From NCBI GenBank assembly GCA_035541895.1, contig DATKMK010000013.1, forward strand, positions 1 to 64,000: 64,000 nucleotides of DNA. Reading direction: 5' to 3'. Positions within the stretch are counted from its first letter, which is position 1; each line of letters starts with the position of its first letter. This DNA is from DATKMK01 sp035541895. GTDB taxonomy: Bacteria > Desulfobacterota > Binatia > HRBIN30 > JACQVA1. The translations under genes were made by a program, and so were the position numbers. Below the pieces are notes generated by a model that saw only the letters and a program-made list of their open reading frames with translations, was not told the DNA's origin and ran no database searches. Positions 8,370-16,770 of the stretch are shown piece by piece.

Positions 8370-8990
8370 TCATGCTGACGCGACGTGCCGGGTCGAGCGC
8401 TCGCGCTGCACGTACTCCTGCACCGACGCAACACCGCGTTCTTTCGCCTCGATCAGACTCTCCAGATGTTCGCGCGTGTTCACCAATCCTTTGGCCCGGA
8501 TGACGCCCGTCGCGTCGAGCAGGACCGCGTGGGGCAGTTTGGCGACCTGATACGCCAGACCGAGCTCGGTGGACAGCACGTAGCCGAATTGTTCGAGACC
8601 ATGCTCGCGTACGAACGCCTCGTGCTCGGCGGGCGTGCCGTCGCTGGCCAGAATCAGCCGCAGCCAGCCGCGCTCCGCGCGTGCGAGCGACTTGGCGATC
8701 GTCAACATCGTCTTGCAAACCGGACACGTCGGCGACACGAACAGAAGCAAGGTGCTCTTGGAGGCCGCATCGGCATCACCGATGTGGAGCGCTCGGCCCG
8801 ACCAGTCGGTGAGATCGAAAACGGGCGCGGCGTCGCCGACCTGTGGTCCCGCGCTACGCATGAGCGCGCCGGCGGGTGCCACGCGCTCATGCAGGATGCC
8901 GACCTGCCGCAACAGGGCGAACACCACCGCGGCGAGCGCGATGACCGCGATCCACAGCACGAGGTTGGAGATGATGAGCGCGGGGAGCAC
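8370..8990 (-). CDS. mauD: MauD thiol-disulfide protein for amine dehydrogenase maturation
   Basis: The 206-residue protein has an N-terminal membrane segment (residues 3-28) followed by RQVGILHERVAP, a MauD hallmark. It then has a thioredoxin-like domain with the redox motif C89-P-V-C92 (SPTCPVCKTML). MauD is required with MauE for a stable light chain, presumably by forming or shuffling its disulfides in the periplasm. The start is assigned to the GTG at 8990, two bases after the mauE stop codon, because this gives the family N-terminus; the frame is open further upstream inside mauE. Its stop is 18 bases before the mauA start. Confidence 0.87.
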   Translation of the reverse strand: MLPALIISNLVLWIAVIALAAVVFALLRQVGILHERVAPAGALMRSAGPQVGDAAPVFDLTDWSGRALHIGDADAASKSTLLLFVSPTCPVCKTMLTIAKSLARAERGWLRLILASDGTPAEHEAFVREHGLEQFGYVLSTELGLAYQVAKLPHAVLLDATGVIRAKGLVNTREHLESLIEAKERGVASVQEYVQRERSTRHVASA

Positions 8991-8991
8991 G

Positions 8992-9537
8992 TCACGCTTC
9001 CCGTACTGGCGCCAGGCGCGCGCCGTTGGCGAAGGCAGTGGCCGACGCGGTGTACAGTAACGCGCCGGTAGCCGTCGCGGCGATGACCGTTGCGACATCA
9101 AGCCACACCAAGGCGCGCGTGGTGGTGCCGAGACACAGCATCAACGACGCGACGATCAGCAAGCCGTTCCGCACGAGCAACGAGTTGCCGAGCGGAACGC
9201 GCAACGCGGGTCCCACACAGCCGCAGTCGATTCGGCGACCTCGCACCAGATTGATACCGATGGCGACGGAGTACGCCGCGAGCAAGGTGGCGCTGCTCAC
9301 GGCCGGCAACGCGATGTCTGACGCAACGAGGGTCAGGCCGATGGTTGCTTCGAGAACGACAATCGCCCGGGCGACGTTGGCCCTCAGCACGACGGGAACG
9401 AGATCGTACGCAGCGAGCGCTTGCACGAATTGGCGAAGATCGCGCAGTTTGTGCGCCGCGGCCGTAAGCCAGAGCAGCGCGAGTGAGGCGCGCAGCGTCC
9501 AGTGCAGCGCCGGATCAAGCAACCACGTGGGCGTCAT
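8992..9537 (-). CDS. mauE: MauE integral membrane protein for amine dehydrogenase maturation
   Basis: The 181-residue protein has about five hydrophobic segments and belongs to the MauE/DoxX-like membrane family. It carries the conserved paired cysteines RRIDCGCVGPALRVPLG near residue 105. In methylotrophs MauE works with MauD in transport or disulfide formation of the light chain. The ATG at 9537 overlaps the mauB stop by four bases (ATGA). The frame also opens further upstream, but that part overlaps mauB and has no family match. Confidence 0.87.
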   Translation of the reverse strand: MTPTWLLDPALHWTLRASLALLWLTAAAHKLRDLRQFVQALAAYDLVPVVLRANVARAIVVLEATIGLTLVASDIALPAVSSATLLAAYSVAIGINLVRGRRIDCGCVGPALRVPLGNSLLVRNGLLIVASLMLCLGTTTRALVWLDVATVIAATATGALLYTASATAFANGARLAPVREA

Positions 9538-10766
9538 GGTTCGGTCCACGGAGCGAACAGCGCGTCGGTGGTCCAGCCGGTCGGTGTGACGCGGCGGAGG
9601 AAGTCTCCCGAGACCGCATCGTAGACCCCAACCGCGCCGCTGAACTGCGAGGCGGTGAAGAGCAGTGGCGTGCGGTCTTGCGTCACCTGGATGTGACTCA
9701 CGGCCGCGGGAACGAACGTGTTGAGCACCCAGTCCGACAGCCATCGCCACCGGCTGCCGGGGTCGAGCGGAAAGCCGTAGACGGTGAGACCCGGACTACG
9801 CAACTTGATCCGCTGCGACCGCACGTGCTTGTCGATGTCGTAGGTCCACACCTCTTCGCCCGGGTCCTTGTGCGTATCCTTGCCGCCGCGGTGCACCAAC
9901 GAAAACAGTCGGCCGGTGGCGGTATGTACGGCCAAATGTTGCAGGCCGCCGATGCGCCAGCTCTGCTTGCGATCGTCGTCCGTCAGCAGGGACCAGGGCT
10001 CGGCGAAGCGGGGCTCGGGTTGCGTCACGTCGATCGGATGCACGTAGCCTTCGAACGACACGAACAACCACTGATCGCGAAAGCGGACGGCCTTTTCCGT
10101 CACGGGATCCTTGACGGGATCGAAAAACGGCTGACTGCGCTGCTTGCCGACCTCGTGGCCGTCATCGTTGATGGTGACGGTGAGCGCCGAACCATCGGCG
10201 CACAACGACAGGAAGCGACGAGTGCCTGCGGTGTAGACGAGTCCACATCCGGGGATGTCGATTTGGCTCACGAGCGCGCGCTGCTCGACGTTGACGACGC
10301 TCAGCGAGGTGCGCGGCGTCCAATTGAAGATCACTGCGAATCGCTCGTCGTCGGAGAGCGCCGAGTGACCGAGCGACACCGCGTCGATCGCGCGCATCGG
10401 CGGCAAGTTGACCTCGCCGACCGAAGAGAGCGTCGCCGTGTCGTAGATTTCCAACACATCGGTGCGTTCACCGTGGGTGCGGCGAGAGAAGTACGTGCTG
10501 GGGATATAGATCTCCGAGCGCCGCATGGAGAACAGTGGCGAGATGGGACCGTAGCCGCCGTTGACGAGACCGAGAAACCGGCCGGAGTCGAGATCGACGA
10601 GCGCAATGCGTTCGAGAACCAAGTCCGCCACCCACGCCCAGTGCGAGCTGAACGGGGGCGACAGCTTTTCGATTCGCCCGGGTGCTTCGGTCGGCACGTC
10701 GGCCCGCGCCGACTGCGATATGGCAAGAGCGAGTACTAACGCGAGGCACGCGTTTCTGAACTTCAT
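9534..10766 (-). CDS. mauB: Amine dehydrogenase heavy chain (seven-bladed beta propeller)
   Basis: The 410-residue precursor has a Sec-type signal peptide (MKFRNACLALVLALAISQSARA) and the MADH/AADH heavy-chain fold, a WD-like propeller that binds the TTQ light chain as a heterotetramer in the periplasm. Family segments include WAWVADLVLERIALVDLDSG, YIPSTYFSRRTHGERTDVLEIYD, IGGLQHLAVHTATGRLFSLVHRGG and GEEVWTYDI. The start at 10766 (MKF) is chosen over one at 10799 because it places the signal peptide at the N-terminus. It is the first gene of the mau operon, divergent from the VKOR-DsbA gene across about 160 bases that must hold the control region. Confidence 0.92.
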   Translation of the reverse strand: MKFRNACLALVLALAISQSARADVPTEAPGRIEKLSPPFSSHWAWVADLVLERIALVDLDSGRFLGLVNGGYGPISPLFSMRRSEIYIPSTYFSRRTHGERTDVLEIYDTATLSSVGEVNLPPMRAIDAVSLGHSALSDDERFAVIFNWTPRTSLSVVNVEQRALVSQIDIPGCGLVYTAGTRRFLSLCADGSALTVTINDDGHEVGKQRSQPFFDPVKDPVTEKAVRFRDQWLFVSFEGYVHPIDVTQPEPRFAEPWSLLTDDDRKQSWRIGGLQHLAVHTATGRLFSLVHRGGKDTHKDPGEEVWTYDIDKHVRSQRIKLRSPGLTVYGFPLDPGSRWRWLSDWVLNTFVPAAVSHIQVTQDRTPLLFTASQFSGAVGVYDAVSGDFLRRVTPTGWTTDALFAPWTEP

Positions 10767-10892
10767 GCCGATTGCGGCGTGAACCCAGCGGCCGTCCACA
10801 GCGGAGCGCGACTACCATGGAGGGGCCGCGTGTCGCAACCCGACATATCAGTATGCTTCGCGTCGGCCGGATGGGGGGTGCGATGGGCGGGG

Positions 10893-10922
10893 CTGACAAT
10901 CTCGGACGAACGTGCATAGAAT
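10893..10922 (+). promoter_or_regulatory. possible promoter of the VKOR-DsbA gene
   Basis: CTGACA (10893-10898) and TAGAAT (10917-10922) are separated by 18 bases. Transcription would begin about two bases before the ATG at 10931, implying a nearly leaderless mRNA. No clear ribosome site is seen before that ATG, which is consistent. The -35 box differs from consensus at one position. Confidence 0.35.
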
Positions 10923-10930
10923 CGCCGGCG

Positions 10931-12154
10931 ATGCGGCGGCCGATCCGAACGTATGGTCTCGTCCTTGCGGCGATCGCGTTGATCGGTGTCGGCGTCAGTG
11001 GGGAAATATTCTGGCTGCACCGGCGACTCGCCGCGGAGTCCGGCTTCGCAAGTTTCTGCAACGTCAACGCGGTGGTCAATTGCGATGTCGTGCTGACGAG
11101 CCAATACGCCAAGCTGCTCGGCTTCCCGGTCGCCGGCTGGGCGGGAGCCTACTATGCGTTGCTGGCAGGGTTGGCGGCGATCGCGTGGCGGGGTGGCGGT
11201 AGCGGCGCGCCGGCGGCGGCGGTTCGCACCGCCCGCCGCGCGGCAAGCTGGGCGTTCGCACTGGCGTCTTTCGGGTTGGTGTTCTCGGGCTATCTGGCGG
11301 TGATCGCGCTTGGGGTGCTGGGTGCGGTGTGTCTGATGTGCGGCGCGCTGTACCTGGTTGGGGCCGGCGTGTGGTTGACCTCGTGGCGACTGCGTCGGGC
11401 GCTGGTGTTCGAGCCCGCGCGGCGCGCCCGCGCCTCGCAACGCAGCGACCGCTGGGTGATGTGGGCCGCCGCCGGACTGACCGCGGCGGTGTTACTCGGA
11501 GCGGGGTGGGAGGCGTTCGGGCCGCGGGCACACGGACTCACGGCGGAAGAAGTCGCGCAAAAGCGCCCGGATTTCTATCGTTGGTATCTCGCGCAACCGG
11601 TGGTCAGCGTGCCGCCCGACGCGGGCCGTGAACTTGGCCCGGCCAGCGCCCCAATCACGATCGTCTCGTACTCCGACTTCGAGTGCGGGCATTGCGCCGC
11701 CTTGGCGCACAGCCTGCACGAGACGCTGCCGCGGTATCGCGGACAAGTGCGCGTGGTGTTCCATCATTTTCCTCTCGACCGCGCGTGCAATCCGTCGCTC
11801 AAGACCGAGATTCATCGGCGCGCCTGTCGCGCCGCGATCGCGGCCGAGTGCGCCGCGCAACAAGAACGGTTCTGGCCGTACCACGATCTCTTGTTCGACA
11901 ATCAACAGCGGCTTGAAGATGCCGATCTGGTCGCATACGCGGACAAGGTGGGGCTCGATCGCGCACACTTCGAAGCCTGTCTCGCCGGCGCGGCCGCGCG
12001 TGAGCAGGTCGAGCACGATGTGCAGAGCGGCGTCGGACTCGGGGTTGAGTCGACGCCGACGGTGTTCATCAACGGCCGGCGCATCAAGGGCGCGCTCGAT
12101 CCCGAATTGATGAGTTATGCGCTCAGCATCGCGCGCGGCGGCGCGACTCCGTAG
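10931..12154 (+). CDS. VKOR-DsbA fusion (membrane quinone-linked disulfide-forming protein)
   Basis: The 407-residue protein fuses a vitamin K epoxide reductase domain to a DsbA-like thioredoxin domain. The VKOR part (residues 1-155) has four to five membrane helices, the loop cysteines C43 and C51, and the quinone-linked pair C134-L-M-C137. After a further helix near 178-193 comes the DsbA-like domain with the C252-G-H-C255 motif and a cis-Pro in ESTPTVFING. Such proteins make disulfides in exported proteins and pass electrons to quinone. It is divergent from mauB, and the amine dehydrogenase light chain is exceptionally disulfide-rich, so a role in its maturation is a reasonable inference. 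Confidence 0.9.
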   Translation: MRRPIRTYGLVLAAIALIGVGVSGEIFWLHRRLAAESGFASFCNVNAVVNCDVVLTSQYAKLLGFPVAGWAGAYYALLAGLAAIAWRGGGSGAPAAAVRTARRAASWAFALASFGLVFSGYLAVIALGVLGAVCLMCGALYLVGAGVWLTSWRLRRALVFEPARRARASQRSDRWVMWAAAGLTAAVLLGAGWEAFGPRAHGLTAEEVAQKRPDFYRWYLAQPVVSVPPDAGRELGPASAPITIVSYSDFECGHCAALAHSLHETLPRYRGQVRVVFHHFPLDRACNPSLKTEIHRRACRAAIAAECAAQQERFWPYHDLLFDNQQRLEDADLVAYADKVGLDRAHFEACLAGAAAREQVEHDVQSGVGLGVESTPTVFINGRRIKGALDPELMSYALSIARGGATP

Positions 12155-12499
12155 TGCGACGGCGTGTGCGCGCCTCAGCAACCGCGCGCGAACCTGCGCG
12201 AAATAACTTTTGCAGAAAAAATTCTTGACTTCATTTTTCGTCGGGACTAAGAGGAGCGCCTCTTCGTCAACGCAGTCGAAATTTTTTGCGACGAAATGAC
12301 TCTTGTCGGTTGCGCGCGCTGCCTTCCTTGTGAGGAAGGAAGGGCGGGCGTGTGGGGGGAAAACTGTGCATGGCGGTGTGGAGAGGTTGTGGAAGTTGGT
12401 GCGGTGGCGGTGACTTACTGCGTTGTCCCCACCTGGGGATAACCAGCGCGCGTACCGACAAGCTTGCGGGGTGAGCGGGTGCACGAGGGACGGGCACGT
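12155..12499. promoter_or_regulatory. dnaA upstream region; candidate replication origin or dnaA control region
   Basis: These 345 bases have no gene. Bases 12201-12240 are strikingly AT-rich for this genome and contain a TTGACT (12225-12230) with a weak TAAGAG 17 bases later. TTTCGTCG (12236-12243) is repeated inverted as CGACGAAA (12289-12296) beside a T-run. A perfect seven-base stem with a TGTG loop lies at 12322-12339. Close to dnaA is the inverted pair TTGTCCCCA/TGGGGATAA. An AT-rich stretch plus DnaA-box-like pairs next to dnaA is the usual look of oriC, but typical TTATCCACA boxes are absent. This remains a candidate. Confidence 0.4.
12423..12442. repeat. inverted pair of DnaA-box-like 9-mers
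   Basis: TTGTCCCCA (12423-12431) and TGGGGATAA (12434-12442, TTATCCCCA on the other strand) face each other across two bases. Both differ from the TTATCCACA consensus at one or two positions. They lie 58 bases before the dnaA start, so they could serve autoregulation as well as origin function. Confidence 0.4.
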
Positions 12500-13843
12500 A
12501 TGGAAGAACTGTGGGCGACGGCGTTGCCGCTGTTGCGGCAACAAGTGGGCGAACGCAACTTCGTGACCTGGATCGAACCGATTCGGTGCGCCAGCGACAC
12601 TGACGGCTTGCGGCTCGAAGTGCCGAATCGGTTCTTTCAAGAATGGATCACCCGCCACTTCATGAGCGCGATTCGCTCGGCGCTCGCGGCGGCCGGGGGT
12701 GGCGAGCAGTGCGCCGTGCGCACCGTAGTCGACGGGGTGTGGACGCCGCCGGCGATGCCGCCGTTGCCCGCTCGTCGCGAATCCGCCGGCGAGTCGCGAC
12801 CGCGGGTGCCCAAGATCGGGCGCCTGGTCTCGCACTACACGTTCGCGACCTTCGTCGTCGGCGACGCCAACCAGGTCGTGTATCAAGCGGCGGTGGCGGT
12901 CGCCGCCGAGCCGGGCCGCCGGTTCAATCCGCTATTCCTCCACGGCGGCGTTGGCTTGGGCAAGACCCACCTCGCCAACGCGCTCGCGCACGAGATGCTC
13001 GCGCGCAATCCGCGTATGCGTATGGCCTGTCTCTCGGCTGAGGCGTTCATGAACGCGCTGATCACCTCGCTGCGACAGGATCAGATGACCCTGTTCCGCG
13101 ATCGCTTCCGCCAAGTCGACGCGCTGATCCTCGACGACGTGCAGTTTCTCGCCGGCAAGGAGCGCACGCAGGAAGAGTTCTTCCACACCTTCAATACGCT
13201 GTACGGCAACAACAAGCAGATCGTGCTGACCTCGGACAAGCCGCCGGCCGCGATCACCGGCCTCGAGCAGCGTTTGAAGAGCCGATTTGAGGGCGGATTG
13301 ATCGCCGACATGCACCCGCCGACGTTGCCGATGCGAGTGGAGATTTTGCAACGCAAGGCGGCGCTGCTGAGTTGTGCGATTTCCGAAGACGTGGCCTGGC
13401 TGCTAGCGCGCACCGGTGGACCGAGTGTCCGCGAGTTGGAGGGCGCGCTCACCCGGGTGGTGGCGACGGCGACGCTGCGCAATCTGCCGATCACCATCGA
13501 GTTGGCGCAGCAGGCCCTCGGCCCGCTGGCCGGGCGCGGCCCGCACGTTTCGATCGAGACGATTCAAGAAGTGGTCAGCCAACATTTCAATATCTCGCTC
13601 GGCGAGTTGAAGTCGCATCGCCGCGATCGCCACTTGGCGCAGGCGCGTCAGGTGGCGATGTATCTGTGTCGAACGTTGGCAGAGGCGTCGTTCCCGGTCA
13701 TCGCCGAGAAGTTCGGTGGGCGCGACCACTCGACGGTGATGCACGCCGTCCGAGTCATCGAGGAACGTCGCGTCGCTGATAGCGTGCTTGCCGACGCAAT
13801 CCTGGCGATTGAAACCAGCTTGCGCAGCCGCAACGCCGCATGA
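12500..13843 (+). CDS. dnaA: Chromosomal replication initiator protein DnaA
   Basis: The 447-residue protein has the four DnaA domains. Residues 1-75 are domain I (LWATALPLLRQQVGERNFVTWIEPI). A short linker follows. The AAA+ domain starts near 110 (YTFATFVVGDANQ) with Walker A GGVGLGKT at 149-156 and Walker B LILDDVQFLAG. The C-terminal DNA-binding domain has the signature ending in FGGRDHSTVMHA. It binds DnaA boxes and opens the origin. The ATG at 12500 follows a GAGGGA site. dnaN, recF and gyrB are not next to it, unlike the common arrangement; a secreted FG-GAP protein follows instead. Confidence 0.96.
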   Translation: MEELWATALPLLRQQVGERNFVTWIEPIRCASDTDGLRLEVPNRFFQEWITRHFMSAIRSALAAAGGGEQCAVRTVVDGVWTPPAMPPLPARRESAGESRPRVPKIGRLVSHYTFATFVVGDANQVVYQAAVAVAAEPGRRFNPLFLHGGVGLGKTHLANALAHEMLARNPRMRMACLSAEAFMNALITSLRQDQMTLFRDRFRQVDALILDDVQFLAGKERTQEEFFHTFNTLYGNNKQIVLTSDKPPAAITGLEQRLKSRFEGGLIADMHPPTLPMRVEILQRKAALLSCAISEDVAWLLARTGGPSVRELEGALTRVVATATLRNLPITIELAQQALGPLAGRGPHVSIETIQEVVSQHFNISLGELKSHRRDRHLAQARQVAMYLCRTLAEASFPVIAEKFGGRDHSTVMHAVRVIEERRVADSVLADAILAIETSLRSRNAA

Positions 13844-13961
13844 GGCGGCGTCCCTTCGGCCTCGCCCGATCGCGCGCGTGTCTCACAAGAGTCGCGCAAG
13901 CGATTGTGCCGATGTGAAGAAAATACTGCACGTTGCGCCCACTTACTCGCCGATTGCGAAG

Positions 13962-13990
13962 TTGACAAACAAGTCCTGCGCAGGAAGAGT
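13962..13990 (+). promoter_or_regulatory. possible promoter with palindrome before the FG-GAP genes
   Basis: A perfect TTGACA lies at 13962-13967. Where the spacer would be there is a perfect 12-base palindrome TCCTGCGCAGGA (13974-13985), which could be an operator. No good -10 box is visible at 17-18 bases, so the promoter call is weak. Confidence 0.3.
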
Positions 13991-14028
13991 AGGCGACCAT
14001 TCGTGTGGAGGACCCTACGATCGCAGTA

Positions 14029-16770
14029 ATGCAACGCGACAAGCGACGGTGGCGAACCGAATTGATGCTGCTCGCGCTGCTGGCCATCCGCGTTGGTACC
14101 GCTTCCGCCCAAGTCGCGCTGCTGCGCTTCAATGCGTTGAGTCCGCAGTTGTCGATCGATCTGCCCGGGGATGTCGGGCGCCCGGCGATTGCCCTGGCCA
14201 AGATGGTCAACACCGAGCCGTTTCTCGATATCCTCAGCATTTCTAGCGACGGCGTCCAAATGTTCCGCGGCCGATCCGATGACACGGTCAGCGACCCGGT
14301 CGGAATCGACGTGGGCGGCGCGCCCACCGCCCTGGTGACGGGTCTCTTCAATGACGACACCAATCTTGATGTTGCCGCGATCGTCGACGGTGACGTAGTC
14401 GTAGCGCTCGGAAATGGCGACGGCACGTTTCAAGCGCCGATTACCAGCACGGTACTCGCGGCATCACCGGTAGCGATCGCGACGGCGAAAATCGACGGCG
14501 ACAATATTCTCGACATCGTATTGGCGCTCAGTGACGAGAGCATCTATCTGATGCACGGCAATGGGGACGGGACTTTCAGCGAATTTTCAACCCCATCTCT
14601 CGATACGACGCAGAGTGGGGCGACCGCGATATTGGCGGCAGACGTCACCGGTGACGGCAAAGTGGACGTCCTCGTCACCAACACGCTATCGGATACCGTC
14701 ACTCTCTTCCCTGGTCGGGGCGATGGGACATTTGGTACCTTGCGACAGATTGATACCGGCTCCGACAGCGAACCGGAAGGGATCACCGTGGGTGCAATCG
14801 ACTCCGACCCATACGTGGACCTCGCGGTTACTACCATGGGCCTCGGTACCGGACTGGACGCTGTCTCTGTCTTCCCAGGTCAGCGAAGTGGGACCTTTTT
14901 GACCGAGAAGACGATTCAGAGCACGGCTGAATTTGCGCATGACGTCGCGCTCGCAGACGTCGACAACGACCATGCGTTGGATCTGATCTCGGTCGGGGAC
15001 TTGACGGGAATCGGCGTTCAATTGAATCAGTTGAACGGATCGAGTCTCCAAGACTGTTGCACCGGTTCCGCGTTGCCTGCATTTGGCGACTTGCAGTCGC
15101 TGCGTGGCCTGGTCAATCAGGGAGACTCGATGCTCCAGGTTGTGGTCGGCGATGTCGACAACAACGGTTTGATCGATATCGTCGCCCTTCGGAGCCCGTC
15201 AAGCGGCGGAATGATTGCCGTCGCGTTCAACCGCAGCAACGACCCCACGCCGACCCCGACGACCGGCGGGTCGCCAAGCGCGACCGTTACGGGCAGTGTT
15301 CCGCCCAGCGCGACGCCGACCCCAACCCCGCCACCGACATCCACCCCTACGCCGACCACGATCCCGACCGCGCCGTTCGGCGTCTGCCGCTTCCCCGTTT
15401 CGACCGCGCAGAAGTTGGTCGACATCGCCAGCGGTGATCTCAACCAGGACGGCAAGCCGGACATCGTGGTTGCCGACCAGGCCGGCAGTCAGATCATCGT
15501 GGGCATGGTCAACCAACCCTTGCTTCGAACCGCGATGAAATGTCCGACCGACTTCACACTGAGCGGCCTGACGGCGATTTCGCTGTCGAGTGCGCCGGCG
15601 GCCGTTGCCCTCGGAGATCTCGGAGTTCCGGACGGAGCGTCGGACATTGCGGTCGTGACGCAAGGCGGCCTGGTGATCCTGAAGAACAACGGCAACGGCG
15701 GCTTCTCGGTCGGCGACAGCTTCAACGTTGGAAGCGATGGCGCCTCGGTGGCGTTGAGCGACCTCGATCGCAACGGCCGGCTCGACATCATCGTCGGCCA
15801 CAGCTCCAGCACGAGCGTCACCATTCTCGACGGTCAGGCCGATGGTGGGTTCACCATGCGCAGCGTGCCGTTGGGTCGAACGCAAACGGTCGTGACTGCG
15901 CGCGATCTCAACAACGACGGACGTGTCGATATCGCGACCGTGAACAGCGCCACCGGAGAGCTGGTTGCGCTGTTGCAAGACTCACAGGTGGCGAACGGCT
16001 TCCGCGTCCTCCCGCCACAATCCCTGAATGGGACGCCGACCGGACTGCTGGCCGACGATTTCAATCACGACGGCGTCGCGGATCTCGCGCTGGCTCTGAA
16101 CACCGGCTCGCCGACCGGCTTGTTGGCCATGACCGGTGCGGTGCGCGGCAGCGGCGTCAGTTACAGCCAAGCCAGTCGCGCCGCGGCCGGCGGCTCTCCC
16201 AGCGCCATCGGCGAGGGGGACTTCAATCGCGACGGCCAAGTCGACGTGGTGGTCTCCAATCAGAACGACAGCACCTTATCGTTCTTCGACAACATGGCAG
16301 GGCAGTTTCCGCGGCCGCGCCTCCCACTGGACCTTGTCGGCGTTGCGCCGGTGGCATTGACCGTGGCGGACTTTGACGGCGACGGAATTCTCGACGTTGC
16401 AACCGCCAACCAAGGCGACGGCTCGATCACGATCTTGCGCAGCGCCAATCCCCCTCCGACACCGACGCCGACCCAGACCGGTACGCCGACGGTTACGCCT
16501 ACGCCGACGATTTCGGGAACGCCGACCGACACCAGCACGCCGACGATCGGTTTGACCGGAACCCCCACGATAACCGGAACCCTTCCAACCCGCACCCGCA
16601 CGTTCACGCCGACGGTGACGGGCACGCCGACGCCGGATCGCCCCTTCGGCGTCAACGGTCAAGGCTGTGCGGTCGTGGCGCCCGGAAGTCGTGGACGCGA
16701 CTGGGGCGGGACGCTCTACGTGATTGCCGGGTTGATTGGATGGCGGTGCTCACGGCGAACACGGCGATGA
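14029..16770 (+). CDS. Secreted FG-GAP/VCBS repeat protein with Pro/Thr-rich linkers and C-terminal Cys-helix-Arg tail
   Basis: The 913-residue protein has an N-terminal signal peptide (residues 1-30). Many FG-GAP/VCBS repeats follow, visible as recurring D-x-D/N-x-D-G calcium loops such as [19 protein letters not shown] and [11 protein letters not shown]. They probably form two beta-propellers. A Pro/Thr-rich linker (about residues 405-445) separates the two halves and a second precedes the C-terminus. The last 40 residues contain a GC pair, a hydrophobic helix and a basic end (RRTRR), resembling exosortase- or MYXO-CTERM-like sorting tails. It is likely displayed at the cell surface, role unknown. 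The next gene overlaps by four bases and has the same build. Confidence 0.85.
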   Translation: MQRDKRRWRTELMLLALLAIRVGTASAQVALLRFNALSPQLSIDLPGDVGRPAIALAKMVNTEPFLDILSISSDGVQMFRGRSDDTVSDPVGIDVGGAPTALVTGLFNDDTNLDVAAIVDGDVVVALGNGDGTFQAPITSTVLAASPVAIATAKIDGDNILDIVLALSDESIYLMHGNGDGTFSEFSTPSLDTTQSGATAILAADVTGDGKVDVLVTNTLSDTVTLFPGRGDGTFGTLRQIDTGSDSEPEGITVGAIDSDPYVDLAVTTMGLGTGLDAVSVFPGQRSGTFLTEKTIQSTAEFAHDVALADVDNDHALDLISVGDLTGIGVQLNQLNGSSLQDCCTGSALPAFGDLQSLRGLVNQGDSMLQVVVGDVDNNGLIDIVALRSPSSGGMIAVAFNRSNDPTPTPTTGGSPSATVTGSVPPSATPTPTPPPTSTPTPTTIPTAPFGVCRFPVSTAQKLVDIASGDLNQDGKPDIVVADQAGSQIIVGMVNQPLLRTAMKCPTDFTLSGLTAISLSSAPAAVALGDLGVPDGASDIAVVTQGGLVILKNNGNGGFSVGDSFNVGSDGASVALSDLDRNGRLDIIVGHSSSTSVTILDGQADGGFTMRSVPLGRTQTVVTARDLNNDGRVDIATVNSATGELVALLQDSQVANGFRVLPPQSLNGTPTGLLADDFNHDGVADLALALNTGSPTGLLAMTGAVRGSGVSYSQASRAAAGGSPSAIGEGDFNRDGQVDVVVSNQNDSTLSFFDNMAGQFPRPRLPLDLVGVAPVALTVADFDGDGILDVATANQGDGSITILRSANPPPTPTPTQTGTPTVTPTPTISGTPTDTSTPTIGLTGTPTITGTLPTRTRTFTPTVTGTPTPDRPFGVNGQGCAVVAPGSRGRDWGGTLYVIAGLIGWRCSRRTRR
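15241..15375 (+). repeat. Pro/Thr-rich linker coding repeat (first of this gene)
   Basis: Short imperfect repeats of ACGCCGAC-type hexamers encode a run of Thr-Pro pairs between two halves of the FG-GAP protein. Such linkers act as flexible, possibly glycosylated spacers in surface proteins. Confidence 0.7.
16449..16640 (+). repeat. Pro/Thr-rich linker coding repeat (C-terminal)
   Basis: Imperfect ACGCCGAC-type repeats encode a roughly 60-residue Pro/Thr/Gly-rich stalk just before the Cys-helix-Arg tail of the FG-GAP protein. Confidence 0.7.

Noticed and set aside
12155..12499. Calling a definite oriC
   Set aside because: Boxes deviate from the DnaA consensus and no GC-skew information is available within one window, so only a candidate is given.
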